From: Bacillus sp. OK048
Lineage (GTDB): Bacteria > Bacillota > Bacilli > Bacillales > Cytobacillaceae
NCBI RefSeq assembly: GCF_900103525.1
Contig: NZ_FNHN01000002.1
Location: forward strand, 186,001-250,000
Reading direction: 5' to 3'
DNA: 64,000 bases
In this document: piece after piece, positions 17,496 through 25,961 of the stretch
Layout: every line of letters starts with the position of its first letter
How positions within the stretch are numbered: the stretch's first letter is position 1
The notes under the pieces: model-generated
What the model saw: only the letters and a program-made list of their open reading frames with translations
Databases searched by the model: none
Told to the model about the DNA's origin: nothing
Translations under genes and position numbers: made by a program

Positions 17496-18709
17496 ATGGT
17501 GGGTATTTGGACTCTTCTTACAAACAAATAAATTAACGAATGACCTGCTCCAAGAAATAAAAGTAATATTGGAATACTTTGCTTTTCATTGAACCAAGTC
17601 ACTGCTGCCAAAAAGGATAAAATCGAAACAATTCTTCCGATATTAATAAAGATTTCTCGGACAACAATATATTCAATCCTCATTTCTGCAGCTTTCCAAG
17701 CAGTTCCAATAATATCATAGGTAGTTGACATATAAGGGACGAGCAAAATAGGATAAGCTACTGCAATCATTGCTGCATAAATTAAAAGTTTTACATAATT
17801 TATATCCCAGACAATTAACAAAACAGCTAAATAAAGGATAATCCCCCCAAGAAGAATCGCCTTTTTCCGTTTATTTTTTTTAATTAATCTTGATGCTGCA
17901 TAATAGGCTATAAATGAAATTCCGGAATTAATTAGACCAAATGTTCCTAGAGCTAGCTCACTACCAGTCGAGATGTAGACAAATACTGAGATAATAAATA
18001 AAAATGTACCTTCTCTAAGACCTTGGAAAAAATGCGCATTGGTAATCAGGCGCCAGTTTTCATTATTCTTTCTTTCGTCCAGTATTCTTTTAAAGCAATA
18101 TTTACCGTTTGCAGGACGAGGCTTCAATGAAAAGCTCAGCAAGACGGCAAGAGTAAAGAGGGATAAAGATATCCCAAATATGATGAAATACCCAGTGAAT
18201 TTTTCAAACCGGGTAATAATAAAGCCAGCTGCAATTGGCCCTATCATTCCGCCAAATGAGGTTAAAATCCCCAAAAACCCGTTAAAAAAATCTCTTGTTT
18301 CTGGCTCAGTTATTTCAAACGTCAAGACATTAAAGGCAAGCCAATAAAAACCATACCCAACACCAAGCAGGCCTCCTAAAAGGAGTAAATAGGTTGAAGC
18401 ATTTTTGCCGGTTATTAAAACCACTATATAAAAAACAGCTAAAAAAGTGACTCCTATTCTTAACACTTTCACCCGATCTATTTTTTTTGCCCATCTGCCT
18501 GCTAAGATGAAGGTTAAGGGCTGTAAAATGACAATGGAAAGGTTATACAGTGCCAGATCAGAGTATTCACCAGTTTGTTTCCATAAAAAAATATTCACAA
18601 AAGTATTTGATAGTGCAACACTTAACGAATATAATCCACCAATGATTAGCAGCAAAGATAAATCTTTTGTTAATTGAACGTCACCTAAAATCGTAAACTT
18701 TTTCGCCAT
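17492..18709 (-). CDS. yqgE: MFS transporter, YqgE-like
   Basis: A 405-residue integral membrane protein with about 12 hydrophobic segments and the loop pattern of the major facilitator superfamily (WAKKIDRVKVLRIG between helices 2 and 3). The position between pbpA and sodA matches yqgE of B. subtilis. Substrate is unknown; no drug- or sugar-specific motif is evident. The start is ATG behind AAGGGGAG. Confidence 0.8.
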   Translation of the reverse strand: MAKKFTILGDVQLTKDLSLLLIIGGLYSLSVALSNTFVNIFLWKQTGEYSDLALYNLSIVILQPLTFILAGRWAKKIDRVKVLRIGVTFLAVFYIVVLITGKNASTYLLLLGGLLGVGYGFYWLAFNVLTFEITEPETRDFFNGFLGILTSFGGMIGPIAAGFIITRFEKFTGYFIIFGISLSLFTLAVLLSFSLKPRPANGKYCFKRILDERKNNENWRLITNAHFFQGLREGTFLFIISVFVYISTGSELALGTFGLINSGISFIAYYAASRLIKKNKRKKAILLGGIILYLAVLLIVWDINYVKLLIYAAMIAVAYPILLVPYMSTTYDIIGTAWKAAEMRIEYIVVREIFINIGRIVSILSFLAAVTWFNEKQSIPILLLFLGAGHSLIYLFVRRVQIPTI

Positions 18710-18778
18710 AAAAACTCCCCTTTGTGATAAGGGTTAGTCTTTAACAAGCAGGTGACCTTTATACGATAAAAATAAAAA

Positions 18779-18805
18779 GACAGCTGAAAATGATCAGCTG
18801 CCTTC
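18779..18805. terminator. Terminator downstream of sodA
   Basis: CAGCTGA / TCAGCTG forms a short stem with extension, followed by AAAAATAAAAA-type sequence on the yqgE side. It serves sodA on the minus strand. Confidence 0.65.
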
Positions 18806-18817
18806 TAAAAACACATT

Positions 18818-19429
18818 TTATAATTTCGCTGCGCTGTAACGCTTTGAAACTTCATCCCAGTTGACAACGTTCCAGAAAGAACCGATGTAATCAGGACGAC
18901 GGTTTTGGTAATTTAAATAATAAGCATGCTCCCAAACATCAAGGCCTAGGATAGGTGTTTTGCCTTCCATGATTGGAGAATCTTGGTTTGGTGTGCTTGA
19001 AACTTCTAATTGACCATTGCTTACAGAAAGCCATGCCCAGCCTGAACCGAAGCGAGTTGTTGCCGCTTTTGCAAACTCTTCTTTAAAGCTTTCAAAGCTG
19101 CCAAACTTGCTGCTGATAGCGTCAGCTAGTTCACCTGTTGGTGCACCGCCGCCATTTGGAGCCAGAATTTGCCAGAATAAAGAGTGGTTAGCGTGACCGC
19201 CACCGTTATTACGTACAGCTGTACGAGCTGCTTCCGGAACTGCGTCTAAGTTAGCAATTACTTCTTCTACAGATTTTGATAATAATTCTTCATTGCCTTG
19301 TAGTGCATTATTTAAATTTGTCACATACGTGTTGTGATGTTTTGTGTGGTGAATATTCATTGTTTCTTTGTCAATGTGTGGTTCAAGTGCATCATATGCG
19401 TAAGGTAATTGTGGTAATTCAAATGCCAT
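18818..19429 (-). CDS. sodA: Superoxide dismutase [Mn/Fe]
   Basis: Dismutates superoxide to peroxide and oxygen in the cytosol. The 203-residue protein has the family's metal ligands: His in [12 protein letters not shown], His in NHSLFWQIL, and Asp/His in [27 protein letters not shown] and the glutamine-poor active site fit manganese use, but metal choice cannot be settled from sequence. A strong ribosome site (AGGAGGAAATAAT) precedes the ATG. A hairpin lies in the leader. Confidence 0.96.
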   Translation of the reverse strand: MAFELPQLPYAYDALEPHIDKETMNIHHTKHHNTYVTNLNNALQGNEELLSKSVEEVIANLDAVPEAARTAVRNNGGGHANHSLFWQILAPNGGGAPTGELADAISSKFGSFESFKEEFAKAATTRFGSGWAWLSVSNGQLEVSSTPNQDSPIMEGKTPILGLDVWEHAYYLNYQNRRPDYIGSFWNVVNWDEVSKRYSAAKL

Positions 19430-19805
19430 TATTATTTCCTCCTATGTATTGAAAAATTTTTAGCTAAGGATATGTCTAAAATCAAAGTGATTTTAGAATA
19501 TTCCTAAAGCTCTACACCTCAAGATTATCAGAGATTGCTTATTGTTACAAATAAAATGCATTGTACCTAACAAATATACAATTTCCCTCTTTAACAAATT
19601 TTATACATGATTTAACTTTCTTGTATTAAACTCATTTTTTTATAGCAAAGTTTTCAAGAAATTGTCATGTTTCAGCTAAACGGCATTCTGTCAACGATTT
19701 AAGTCATATATCGACCATTTACTTTCCAAATCATGTAAATACTCTATTGACATGATGTTAATAAATGATTTAATCAAATTGATGGGATAAAAGGAGTGGG
19801 GATAT
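19430..19805. other. Divergent regulatory region between sodA and fnr
   Basis: A 376-bp AT-rich intergenic region with no plausible gene. It holds the sodA leader, with a perfect 9-bp hairpin (CTAAAATCA/TGATTTTAG at 19476-19496), and the fnr promoter. I could not identify a convincing sodA promoter, PerR box or Fnr box by eye. Confidence 0.6.
19747..19776 (+). promoter_or_regulatory. Possible promoter of fnr
   Basis: A consensus TTGACA at 19747-19752 is followed 17-18 bases later by a weak -10 (TTAATC or TAATCA). A good ribosome site, AAAAGGAGTGG, precedes the ATG at 19806. Confidence 0.45.
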
Positions 19806-20501
19806 ATGCTTAGAAACAGTTTTTCTATATATAATTTATTGAATCATTTTTTCCTTAAGCCAGAGCAGGTTCAGAAGGTTAAGGCCAAAACTGTTCTCTT
19901 TCAGGAGAAGGATTCCGTCGAGTTTGTTTATCTATTGCTAAGTGGTACAGTTGCTCTCGGGAGAGTTCATATGCGAGGGAAAGACTTTATCTTAAAAATG
20001 TTAAATAGTAATGAATTGATTGTTGAATATCAAATATTTAAACATAATCCCCATTATCAGTTTTATGCGAAGACCCTGGTTGATAGTGAGATTCTCGCCA
20101 TTAAAAAAGATCAATTTGAAGAATTCATTATGAATGATCCCGATGCAATGAATGCTTTTGTGTCATGGCTAAGTACTAGTTACCTTAAAGCTCAAATGAA
20201 ATGCCAAGACCTAATCATGAATGGTAAAAAGGGCGGCCTATACTCTATGTTGATCCGTCTATGTAATACGTATGGTATTAAGACTGATGAAGGCATTCTC
20301 ATCGATTTGCCATTAACTCATCAGGATCTTGCCAATTTAACTTTCGGAACAAGAGAAGTCATTCAACGAGCATTAAAAGAACTGCGGGAAGAAGATGTAA
20401 TTTCCTATGATCAGCAAAAATTTACGATTAAGAACTTAGGATATTTAAGAAAAGAAGTAGATTGCCAAAATTGTGCGTATGAAATATGTGGCGTGAATTA
20501 G
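19806..20501 (+). CDS. fnr: Crp/Fnr-family oxygen-sensing regulator with C-terminal Fe-S site
   Basis: A 231-residue regulator with an N-terminal cyclic-nucleotide-fold domain and a C-terminal winged helix (THQDLANLTFGTREVIQRALKEL). The last residues carry Cys220-X2-Cys223-X4-Cys228 (DCQNCAYEIC), and Asp135 lies in CQDLIMNGKKGG. This is the Bacillus-type Fnr arrangement, where three C-terminal cysteines and one aspartate hold a [4Fe-4S] cluster, unlike the N-terminal cysteines of E. coli FNR. It probably activates anaerobic genes. It is the only plus-strand gene in the first 20 kb and is divergent from sodA. Confidence 0.88.
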   Translation: MLRNSFSIYNLLNHFFLKPEQVQKVKAKTVLFQEKDSVEFVYLLLSGTVALGRVHMRGKDFILKMLNSNELIVEYQIFKHNPHYQFYAKTLVDSEILAIKKDQFEEFIMNDPDAMNAFVSWLSTSYLKAQMKCQDLIMNGKKGGLYSMLIRLCNTYGIKTDEGILIDLPLTHQDLANLTFGTREVIQRALKELREEDVISYDQQKFTIKNLGYLRKEVDCQNCAYEICGVN

Positions 20502-20551
20502 TAGAAAAGCGGAAGCGCCCTGGTCAGCGGCGTAGGGCGCTGGAGCTGGAC
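20500..20551 (+). repeat. Short copy of dispersed repeat family B
   Basis: AGAAAAGCGGAAGCGCC and GGGCGCTGGAGCTGGACA are joined by a short remnant (CTGGTCAGCGGCGTA). The central hairpin present in the copy near 43.9 kb has been lost. It starts at the fnr stop codon. Confidence 0.7.
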
Positions 20552-20554
20552 ATT

Positions 20555-20600
20555 AAAGAACCCTCCTCACCAATAACTGGTGAGGAGGGTTCTTTAATTC
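20555..20600 (+). terminator. Terminator of fnr
   Basis: An 18-bp perfect stem with a 5-base loop; the outer arms are AAAGAACCC and GGGTTCTTT. It is very stable and may work both ways. It lies just past the repeat copy. Confidence 0.85.
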
Positions 20601-20667
20601 ATCATTCTTGTTAATATTAGGCCTAAAAGCTACAATAGAATAGTAAATCTTTATTAGGGTGGTATGT

Positions 20668-21447
20668 ATGAATATTTTCAAACAGTTTTACAAAAGTACA
20701 CATTCTCCAAAGGACATTGCCTCTTTTCGCTCTCAAGGTATCGGAAAAACGATCTTATATGTATTTCTACTTACGTTGTTATCGATTTTGCCCACCATTT
20801 ATTATTTAAGTACAATGGTTACTTCTGGGATCGAAAGCACTAAATCTGTTATGAATGATGATATCCCGTCATTTACAATAGAAAATGGGACCCTATCTGC
20901 CGAAGCAGATGTACCTACTATTATTGATAAAGGAGATTTCTCCATAATTATCGATCCTACCGGTGTTATTACGAACGATGACTTAAAGGATGAAGTAAAT
21001 GCCTTTGCCTTGCTTAAGAATGAATTTGCGGTAGCAACGGGAGGGCAAATTGATACCTATTCCTATTCCATGTTAGAAGGCTTTATGCTAACAAAAGAGG
21101 ACTTAATTAATATGGTAGATAAAGTTGATGGAATGAAAGGTATTATTATTCCTAGTGTGTCTGCTTTTATTTTTCTTTTTTCAAGTGCAATAAGCTTCAT
21201 TGAAATTTCCATTCTCGCTTGGATCGGAATAGTATTGAAAAATCTTGCAGGAAGAAATGTAAGTTATCGCCACTTATGGAGAATGGCTGCATATAGTGTA
21301 ACGTTGCCAACAGTATTCTTTACCATTATGTCTGCATTAAATACAAACGTACCAAATAGTTTTGTTATCAATTGGTTTGTGGAAATTATCATCTTATTTT
21401 TAGCAATCAAAGAAATAACAAAGGAAAAAACAACGCTCGAGAACTAA
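20668..21447 (+). CDS. yqgB: DUF1189 membrane protein YqgB
   Basis: A 259-residue membrane protein. A first hydrophobic helix (ILYVFLLTLLSILPTIYYL) is followed by an extracytoplasmic domain of about 110 residues with IIDKGDFSIIIDPTG. A cluster of three or four helices and the loop GRNVSYRHLWRMAAYSVTLPTVFF form the C-terminal part. This is the DUF1189 layout, seen in YqgB at the same locus. The start ATG at 20668 is chosen because GGGTGG lies six bases upstream. Function is unknown. A terminator begins at its stop codon. Confidence 0.75.
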   Translation: MNIFKQFYKSTHSPKDIASFRSQGIGKTILYVFLLTLLSILPTIYYLSTMVTSGIESTKSVMNDDIPSFTIENGTLSAEADVPTIIDKGDFSIIIDPTGVITNDDLKDEVNAFALLKNEFAVATGGQIDTYSYSMLEGFMLTKEDLINMVDKVDGMKGIIIPSVSAFIFLFSSAISFIEISILAWIGIVLKNLAGRNVSYRHLWRMAAYSVTLPTVFFTIMSALNTNVPNSFVINWFVEIIILFLAIKEITKEKTTLEN

Positions 21448-21474
21448 ACGCATCGATAAAGATGCGTTTTTTTG
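21446..21474 (+). terminator. Terminator of yqgB
   Basis: AACGCATC / GATGCGTT with a 6-base loop and seven T; it begins within the stop codon. Confidence 0.85.
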
Positions 21475-21535
21475 TTCTATAATGAAGTGGACAAGCATAG
21501 GAATGTACAAACATTCCCTTTTGGAGGCTTGGCAA

Positions 21536-21865
21536 ATGAAAAGAATCTTTCTTTTTGTATTCGGACTACTTACGATCTATGTAATATATATTGATTTAAC
21601 AGCTGGAACTTTACCAAAAGATGAAACTCAAACAGCAGTAAAAACAGCCGTAACAATGTCTAGCCCTAAGAATACTTTGGAAACGTTTGAAGCCGAGGTT
21701 GAACCTGGTGAGACATTAATTTCGATTGTAGAAAATCAAATAAAAAAGCCTTTACCCGTCTCAATCGATACATTAATTGAAGATTTCCAAAGTTTAAACC
21801 CAGGGCAAGCTCCAGAAAAAATTCAAATTGGTTCAACCTATCAATTTCCTGATTACTCAAAATAG
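21536..21865 (+). CDS. yqfZ: YqfZ-like secreted/anchored LysM-type protein
   Basis: A 109-residue protein with an N-terminal hydrophobic anchor (KRIFLFVFGLLTIYVIYIDL) and a C-terminal segment resembling one LysM repeat (EVEPGETLISIVENQ ... LNPGQAPEKIQIGSTYQFP). It probably faces the cell wall and binds glycan strands; that is an inference from the LysM similarity. The start ATG at 21536 follows TTTTGGAGGC; an upstream in-frame ATG at 21482 lies in the yqgB terminator region and is unlikely. It sits just before ispG, as in B. subtilis. Confidence 0.7.
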   Translation: MKRIFLFVFGLLTIYVIYIDLTAGTLPKDETQTAVKTAVTMSSPKNTLETFEAEVEPGETLISIVENQIKKPLPVSIDTLIEDFQSLNPGQAPEKIQIGSTYQFPDYSK

Positions 21866-21971
21866 AAAGACAAATCGTCTATCTTGTCAAGTTGAGTAAA
21901 GGACTGATAAAATGATAGGTGCGAGATTAAACTAACTAGTATTCGAATCCAATTTGAAGGAGCGAATTTCC

Positions 21972-23084
21972 TTGAGTGAAATTACACATCGTACAAAAAC
22001 CCGTCCTGTCAAGGTTGGTAACTTAACGATTGGCGGCAGTAATGAATTATTTATACAAAGCATGACTACAACTAAAACACATGATGTTGAAGCAACTGTT
22101 GCAGAAATCAAACGTCTTGAGGAAGCAGGCTGCCAAATCGTTCGTGTTGCTTGTCCCGACGAACGCGCAGCAAATGCCATTCCAGAAATTAAGAAAAGGA
22201 TTAACATTCCATTAGTAGTTGATATCCATTTTGATTATAAATTAGCGCTTAAAGCAATTGAAGGTGGCGCTGATAAAATCCGAATTAATCCAGGAAATAT
22301 CGGTAAAAGAGAAAAAGTAGAAGCCGTCGTCAATGCTGCTAAAGAACGTGGTATTCCAATCCGTATTGGTGTAAATGCTGGATCGCTTGAAAAAAGAATT
22401 CTCGAGAAATATGGCTATCCTACTGCCGATGGAATGGTTGAAAGTGCCCTCCATCATATCAAGATCCTTGAGGATTTGGATTTCCATGATATTATTGTTT
22501 CCATGAAAGCCTCTGATGTAAACCTTGCAATTGAAGCCTATGAAAAAGCTTCAAAGGCATTTGACTATCCACTGCACCTAGGGATTACGGAATCAGGAAC
22601 TCTTTTTGCAGGTACCGTTAAAAGTGCAGCTGGACTAGGAGCGATTATTAGCCAAGGCATCGGAAACACTCTTCGTATTTCTTTAAGTGCTGATCCAGTC
22701 GAAGAAGTAAAAGTTGCGAGGGAGCTCTTAAAGATTTTTGGACTTTCCTCAAACGCAGCTACGTTAATTTCATGCCCAACCTGTGGAAGGATCGAAATTG
22801 ACCTAATAAGCATTGCAAATGATGTAGAAGAGTATATTTCGAAAATAAAAGCGCCAATTAAAGTAGCGGTTCTAGGCTGTGCCGTAAACGGCCCTGGTGA
22901 AGCACGGGAAGCCGACATTGGTATTGCTGGTGCTCGCGGTGAGGGATTGCTTTTCCGTAAAGGTGAGATCGTTCGTAAAGTACCTGAAGCCCAATTAGTC
23001 GATGAGTTAAAAAAAGAAATCGATCAACTTGCCGAGGAATACTTTCAGAAAAAGGCGTTAGAAGAAGCAGAAGCAACAAAATAA
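21972..23084 (+). CDS. ispG: 4-hydroxy-3-methylbut-2-en-1-yl diphosphate synthase
   Basis: Penultimate enzyme of the MEP isoprenoid pathway: reductive conversion of MEcPP to HMBPP using a [4Fe-4S] cluster. About 370 residues. The TIM-barrel starts [25 protein letters not shown]. The cluster cysteines lie in SCPTCGR and [14 protein letters not shown] choose the TTG at 21972, nine bases after AAGGAG; the TTG at 21954 lies upstream of that ribosome site. The partner gene ispH is about 7.6 kb away. Confidence 0.95.
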   Translation: MSEITHRTKTRPVKVGNLTIGGSNELFIQSMTTTKTHDVEATVAEIKRLEEAGCQIVRVACPDERAANAIPEIKKRINIPLVVDIHFDYKLALKAIEGGADKIRINPGNIGKREKVEAVVNAAKERGIPIRIGVNAGSLEKRILEKYGYPTADGMVESALHHIKILEDLDFHDIIVSMKASDVNLAIEAYEKASKAFDYPLHLGITESGTLFAGTVKSAAGLGAIISQGIGNTLRISLSADPVEEVKVARELLKIFGLSSNAATLISCPTCGRIEIDLISIANDVEEYISKIKAPIKVAVLGCAVNGPGEAREADIGIAGARGEGLLFRKGEIVRKVPEAQLVDELKKEIDQLAEEYFQKKALEEAEATK

Positions 23085-23091
23085 AGACATC

Positions 23092-23131
23092 AAGAAACCC
23101 GGTAACATATGGTTACCGGGTTTCTTTTTTC
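23092..23131 (+). terminator. Terminator of ispG
   Basis: AAGAAACCCGGTAAC pairs with GGTTACCGGGTTTCTT around a 4-base loop, followed by a T run. Confidence 0.88.
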
Positions 23132-23151
23132 GCCCCTATATTCGCAAGCTG

Positions 23152-23520
23152 TTAAAAGAATGGCAGGATAAAGATACCGACAATGATCGAAAGGGCACCT
23201 ATCCCAATTGCCCATGCACCAAGCCCTTCGGCTCCGCGACGTCTGGCAATAAATCCTATCACAATACCCGCTGCACCAAAAAGAATCGGCATTACAAACA
23301 GTGATAGTATAGAAAGAACTAAAGCAGCCCAACCCATTCCTGTGCCGCCTTCGGCTCTTTCTCGACTTTCCTCACGATCCCTTCTTTGAACTAAAGGAAC
23401 AGGTGCTGCAATTTCAGCAGCTGTTTCTTCTCTATATTCTGAAGGGTAATCTGGAATATCTACATCAGTGTTTGGAGTTTGGAGAATTGAGCGCACTTTC
23501 GTGTGTTTTTCATCTTCCAT
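23152..23520 (-). CDS. yqfX: YqfX-like small membrane protein
   Basis: A 122-residue protein. The first 55 residues are hydrophilic and charged (RREESRERAEGG-like). Two or three hydrophobic helices follow (GWAALVLSILSLFVMPILFGAAGIVIGFIA, then GAWAIGIGALSIIVGIFILPFF), with an ARRRG loop between them. This resembles DUF4190-type small membrane proteins. It sits at the yqfX position, convergent with ispG. Function is unknown. Confidence 0.7.
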   Translation of the reverse strand: MEDEKHTKVRSILQTPNTDVDIPDYPSEYREETAAEIAAPVPLVQRRDREESRERAEGGTGMGWAALVLSILSLFVMPILFGAAGIVIGFIARRRGAEGLGAWAIGIGALSIIVGIFILPFF

Positions 23521-23628
23521 CCGAATCCCTCACTTTCAGTAATAGGAGCATTAATTATTGTTTGTAACTTTCAGCTTTTTAGTATGGTAAAATAAAGTTA
23601 AAAACATGGCATATAAAGGTGATTACAT

Positions 23629-24192
23629 ATGACGAAAAGATTTGGAATCGATATTGACGGGACAGTTACATGTCCGTCAGCACTTGTACCTTTTATTAAT
23701 AAAGGGTTTGGATTAAATCTAACCATTGCGGATATTAAAGATTATGATTTAAATAAGGCAGTAAAGGTATCAGAGGAAAAATTTTCAAAATGGTTTATTG
23801 AAAACGAACCCATTATGTATGAAGAATCTCCCCTTGCAGAGGGTGCAGACAAGATACTAAAGCAATGGCAAATAGACCATGAATTATTTTTCATAAGTGC
23901 AAGGGGTTCCCACCTGTTAGAAAATACCAAGAAATGGTTTAGTAAACAAGGCTTGTCTTACAACCATATCGAATTAATTGGATCTCATGACAAGGTTTCC
24001 TCTGCAAAGCATTATCAAGTTGATATTTTTCTCGAAGATAAGCATGACAATGCTGTCATGATTCATGAAGAATGCGACATACCGGTTCTTTTGTTTAATA
24101 CCCCTTATAACCAGGACCCAATCCCAAAAGGTGTTATTCGTGTCAATAATTGGTTTGAGGCTAATCATTGGGTTAAAAATTGGCTAGGATAA
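23629..24192 (+). CDS. yqfW: YqfW putative nucleotidase (HAD superfamily)
   Basis: A 187-residue HAD-fold hydrolase of the 5'-nucleotidase/NT5C-like group. Motif I is FGIDIDGTVTCP (nucleophile and acid/base aspartates). A serine motif follows in FFISARGSH, and the acidic motif is VDIFLEDKHDN. It probably dephosphorylates a nucleotide or related small phosphate ester; the substrate is not known. The ribosome site is AAAGGTGATT. It is followed by about 500 bp of repeat DNA with no clear terminator of its own. Confidence 0.82.
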   Translation: MTKRFGIDIDGTVTCPSALVPFINKGFGLNLTIADIKDYDLNKAVKVSEEKFSKWFIENEPIMYEESPLAEGADKILKQWQIDHELFFISARGSHLLENTKKWFSKQGLSYNHIELIGSHDKVSSAKHYQVDIFLEDKHDNAVMIHEECDIPVLLFNTPYNQDPIPKGVIRVNNWFEANHWVKNWLG

Positions 24193-24210
24193 AGAAAAAC
24201 AGCATGGCTG

Positions 24211-24655
24211 CGTAAAATAAAGGGTTCCGTTTTCGGATGCTTCCGCACTTATCGGTTGGGGATCAGTTATACACCCGAGCTGATAAATAGCCGGATAAAT
24301 GAGACTGTCGATTAACTCATTTAACCTTTTAGAAAACGAAGATTCCAACTATTTTTTGCTTAAATAGATATAAAAAACTATAAAAAGTAGCTAAAAAAGC
24401 AAATATTTGGTCACAATTTCATTAAATTGGGGTTGCTGAATTTCACTTGCCTAATTAATCGACAGTCTCTAAATTCCGCTTAATTAGTAATTATTAGTAA
24501 AAAGGGCTTAAATAGACGGAGAGATTCCGCCTATTGACTCGAAAAACGTGGAAATGAGGGATTTTACTTGGCATAACCGGAAAACCTCCCCTTATTTTCC
24601 TCAAAACGAGCTCTATTCTGCAGCTAACCGGAAACTCTCCGCTTATTTTATTCCT
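24211..24655. repeat. Array of short GGA/TCC-type semi-palindromic units
   Basis: The gap between yqfW and zur is filled by degenerate units of about 25-30 bases. They combine an AAATA or TAACCGGA side with a TTCCGCTTA or TCCGCTTATTTT side. Clear examples are near 24289 (AAATAGCCGGA), 24509 (AAATAGACGGAGAGATTCCG), 24579 (TAACCGGAAAACCTCC) and 24625 (TAACCGGAAACTCTCCGC). A 169-bp insertion-like element interrupts the array. No coding potential is seen. Confidence 0.6.
24301..24469. mobile_element. 169-bp MITE-like element with target duplication
   Basis: The ends are a perfect 15-bp inverted repeat, GAGACTGTCGATTAA at 24301-24315 and TTAATCGACAGTCTC at 24455-24469. The five bases TAAAT directly precede the left end and directly follow the right end, which fits a 5-bp target-site duplication. 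The interior is AT-rich, with no reading frame of note. Removing the element and one TAAAT would restore a repeat unit of the surrounding array. No transposase lies in the window. Confidence 0.75.
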
Positions 24656-24690
24656 AATAAAGAAACTCGCCCTATGGCGAGTTTTACTTT
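24655..24690 (-). terminator. Terminator of the zur operon
   Basis: AAACTCGCC / GGCGAGTTT with a 4-base loop directly after the zur stop codon. T-rich sequence follows on the minus strand, though not a perfect run. Confidence 0.7.
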
Positions 24691-25101
24691 TTATATACAT
24701 TCTGGACAACGTCCATATATTTCAAATTTATGACCTGATACATCGTACCCTTTTAAATCCTCACTCAAATTGTTCATCGGACACGTTTCAATTTCTTTTG
24801 TCTTACCACAATCCATACAGATGAAGTGATGATGATGCTGGTGGCGTGAACAAGAAAAACGAAAATGCTTTTCACCAGACAGTTCAGTCATCTCAAGAAT
24901 TCCCATTTTAACAAAAAGTGAAAGGTTTCGATATATGGTATCAAAACTCAACCCTGGATAGTCTTCCTTTAGCTCATCTAAGACATCCTTTGCCGTTAAA
25001 TATTTATCACTGTCTGCAAATAATTGCAGCATATCTTCTCTTTTTCCTGTTTGTTTAAATCCATTTTCTTTTAAGTATTGAATCGCTTCATTTACATTCA
25101 T
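24691..25101 (-). CDS. zur: Fur-family zinc regulator Zur
   Basis: A 136-residue Fur-superfamily repressor. An N-terminal winged helix ([30 protein letters not shown]) precedes the metal-binding dimerisation domain with the histidine cluster [19 protein letters not shown] and a terminal CPEC, which give the two CxxC structural zinc pairs. Linkage to znuB and znuC (ATGA overlap with znuB) supports zinc rather than iron or peroxide. It should repress this operon when zinc is plentiful. I could not see a convincing Zur box upstream of znuC. Confidence 0.88.
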   Translation of the reverse strand: MNVNEAIQYLKENGFKQTGKREDMLQLFADSDKYLTAKDVLDELKEDYPGLSFDTIYRNLSLFVKMGILEMTELSGEKHFRFSCSRHQHHHHFICMDCGKTKEIETCPMNNLSEDLKGYDVSGHKFEIYGRCPECI

Positions 25102-25961
25102 CTTGCTACCCTCCCTTGTGAAACTTGATTCTTAATCATATATTTTTTATAAACAATTGAAAACACTAAAATAGCCACAGCGATCATTACAATCGTTCCA
25201 CCCGGAGCAAGGTCGATATAATAAGACGTTAACAGTCCTCCCAGGACAGCTATTTCACCAAAAATGATCGACAAAAAGATTGTTTGTTTAAACCCTTTAG
25301 CAATACGGATACTTGCAGCTACTGGTAACGTCATTAACGAAGAAACAAGCATGATTCCGACAATACGCATCGAAGCAGCAATCACAAGTGCAACCATAAT
25401 AATAAAAATAAAATGAATGCTCTTTGCTGCTATTCCAGAGGCTTTCGCATGTTCCTCATCAAAAGACAATAAAAATAGCTCTTTATACAATAAAATGACC
25501 GTAATGACCACTAGGATACTAATAATAAAAATAACCCATAAATCAGTCCGACTGACTGCAGAGACACTTCCAAACAAATAACCATACAAATCAGTATTGA
25601 ACCCATCAGCGAGAGATATAAAGATAACCCCAAGGCCAATTCCACCGGAAAGGATGATTGGTATAGCAAGCTCTTGGTAATGTTTATAAACACCTCGAAG
25701 CTTTTCAATGAACAACGAGCCTCCAACTGAAAAGACCATCCCTAGGTAAAGTGGATTTAGTCCACTAAGGGCGACAAAATATTTTTCAAGAAGCAAACTA
25801 GCGGCAATTCCTGATAAAGTTACATGACTCAATGCATCTGCAATTAATGACAGTCTCCTGACAACAATGAAGACACCTAATAATGGGGCGAGAAAACCAA
25901 TTAAGATTCCAGTAAGAAAGGCATTTTGTAAAAATTCATATTGAAATATCGCTTGAATCAT
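25098..25961 (-). CDS. znuB: Zinc ABC transporter permease ZnuB
   Basis: A 287-residue permease of the metal (type 9) ABC family with about eight membrane helices. The characteristic [13 protein letters not shown] occurs after helix 2, and [12 protein letters not shown] is the coupling segment. It is flanked by znuC and zur with 4-bp overlaps at both ends, so the three genes form one translationally coupled unit. No zinc-binding lipoprotein (ZnuA) gene is in the window. Confidence 0.9.
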   Translation of the reverse strand: MIQAIFQYEFLQNAFLTGILIGFLAPLLGVFIVVRRLSLIADALSHVTLSGIAASLLLEKYFVALSGLNPLYLGMVFSVGGSLFIEKLRGVYKHYQELAIPIILSGGIGLGVIFISLADGFNTDLYGYLFGSVSAVSRTDLWVIFIISILVVITVILLYKELFLLSFDEEHAKASGIAAKSIHFIFIIMVALVIAASMRIVGIMLVSSLMTLPVAASIRIAKGFKQTIFLSIIFGEIAVLGGLLTSYYIDLAPGGTIVMIAVAILVFSIVYKKYMIKNQVSQGRVAR

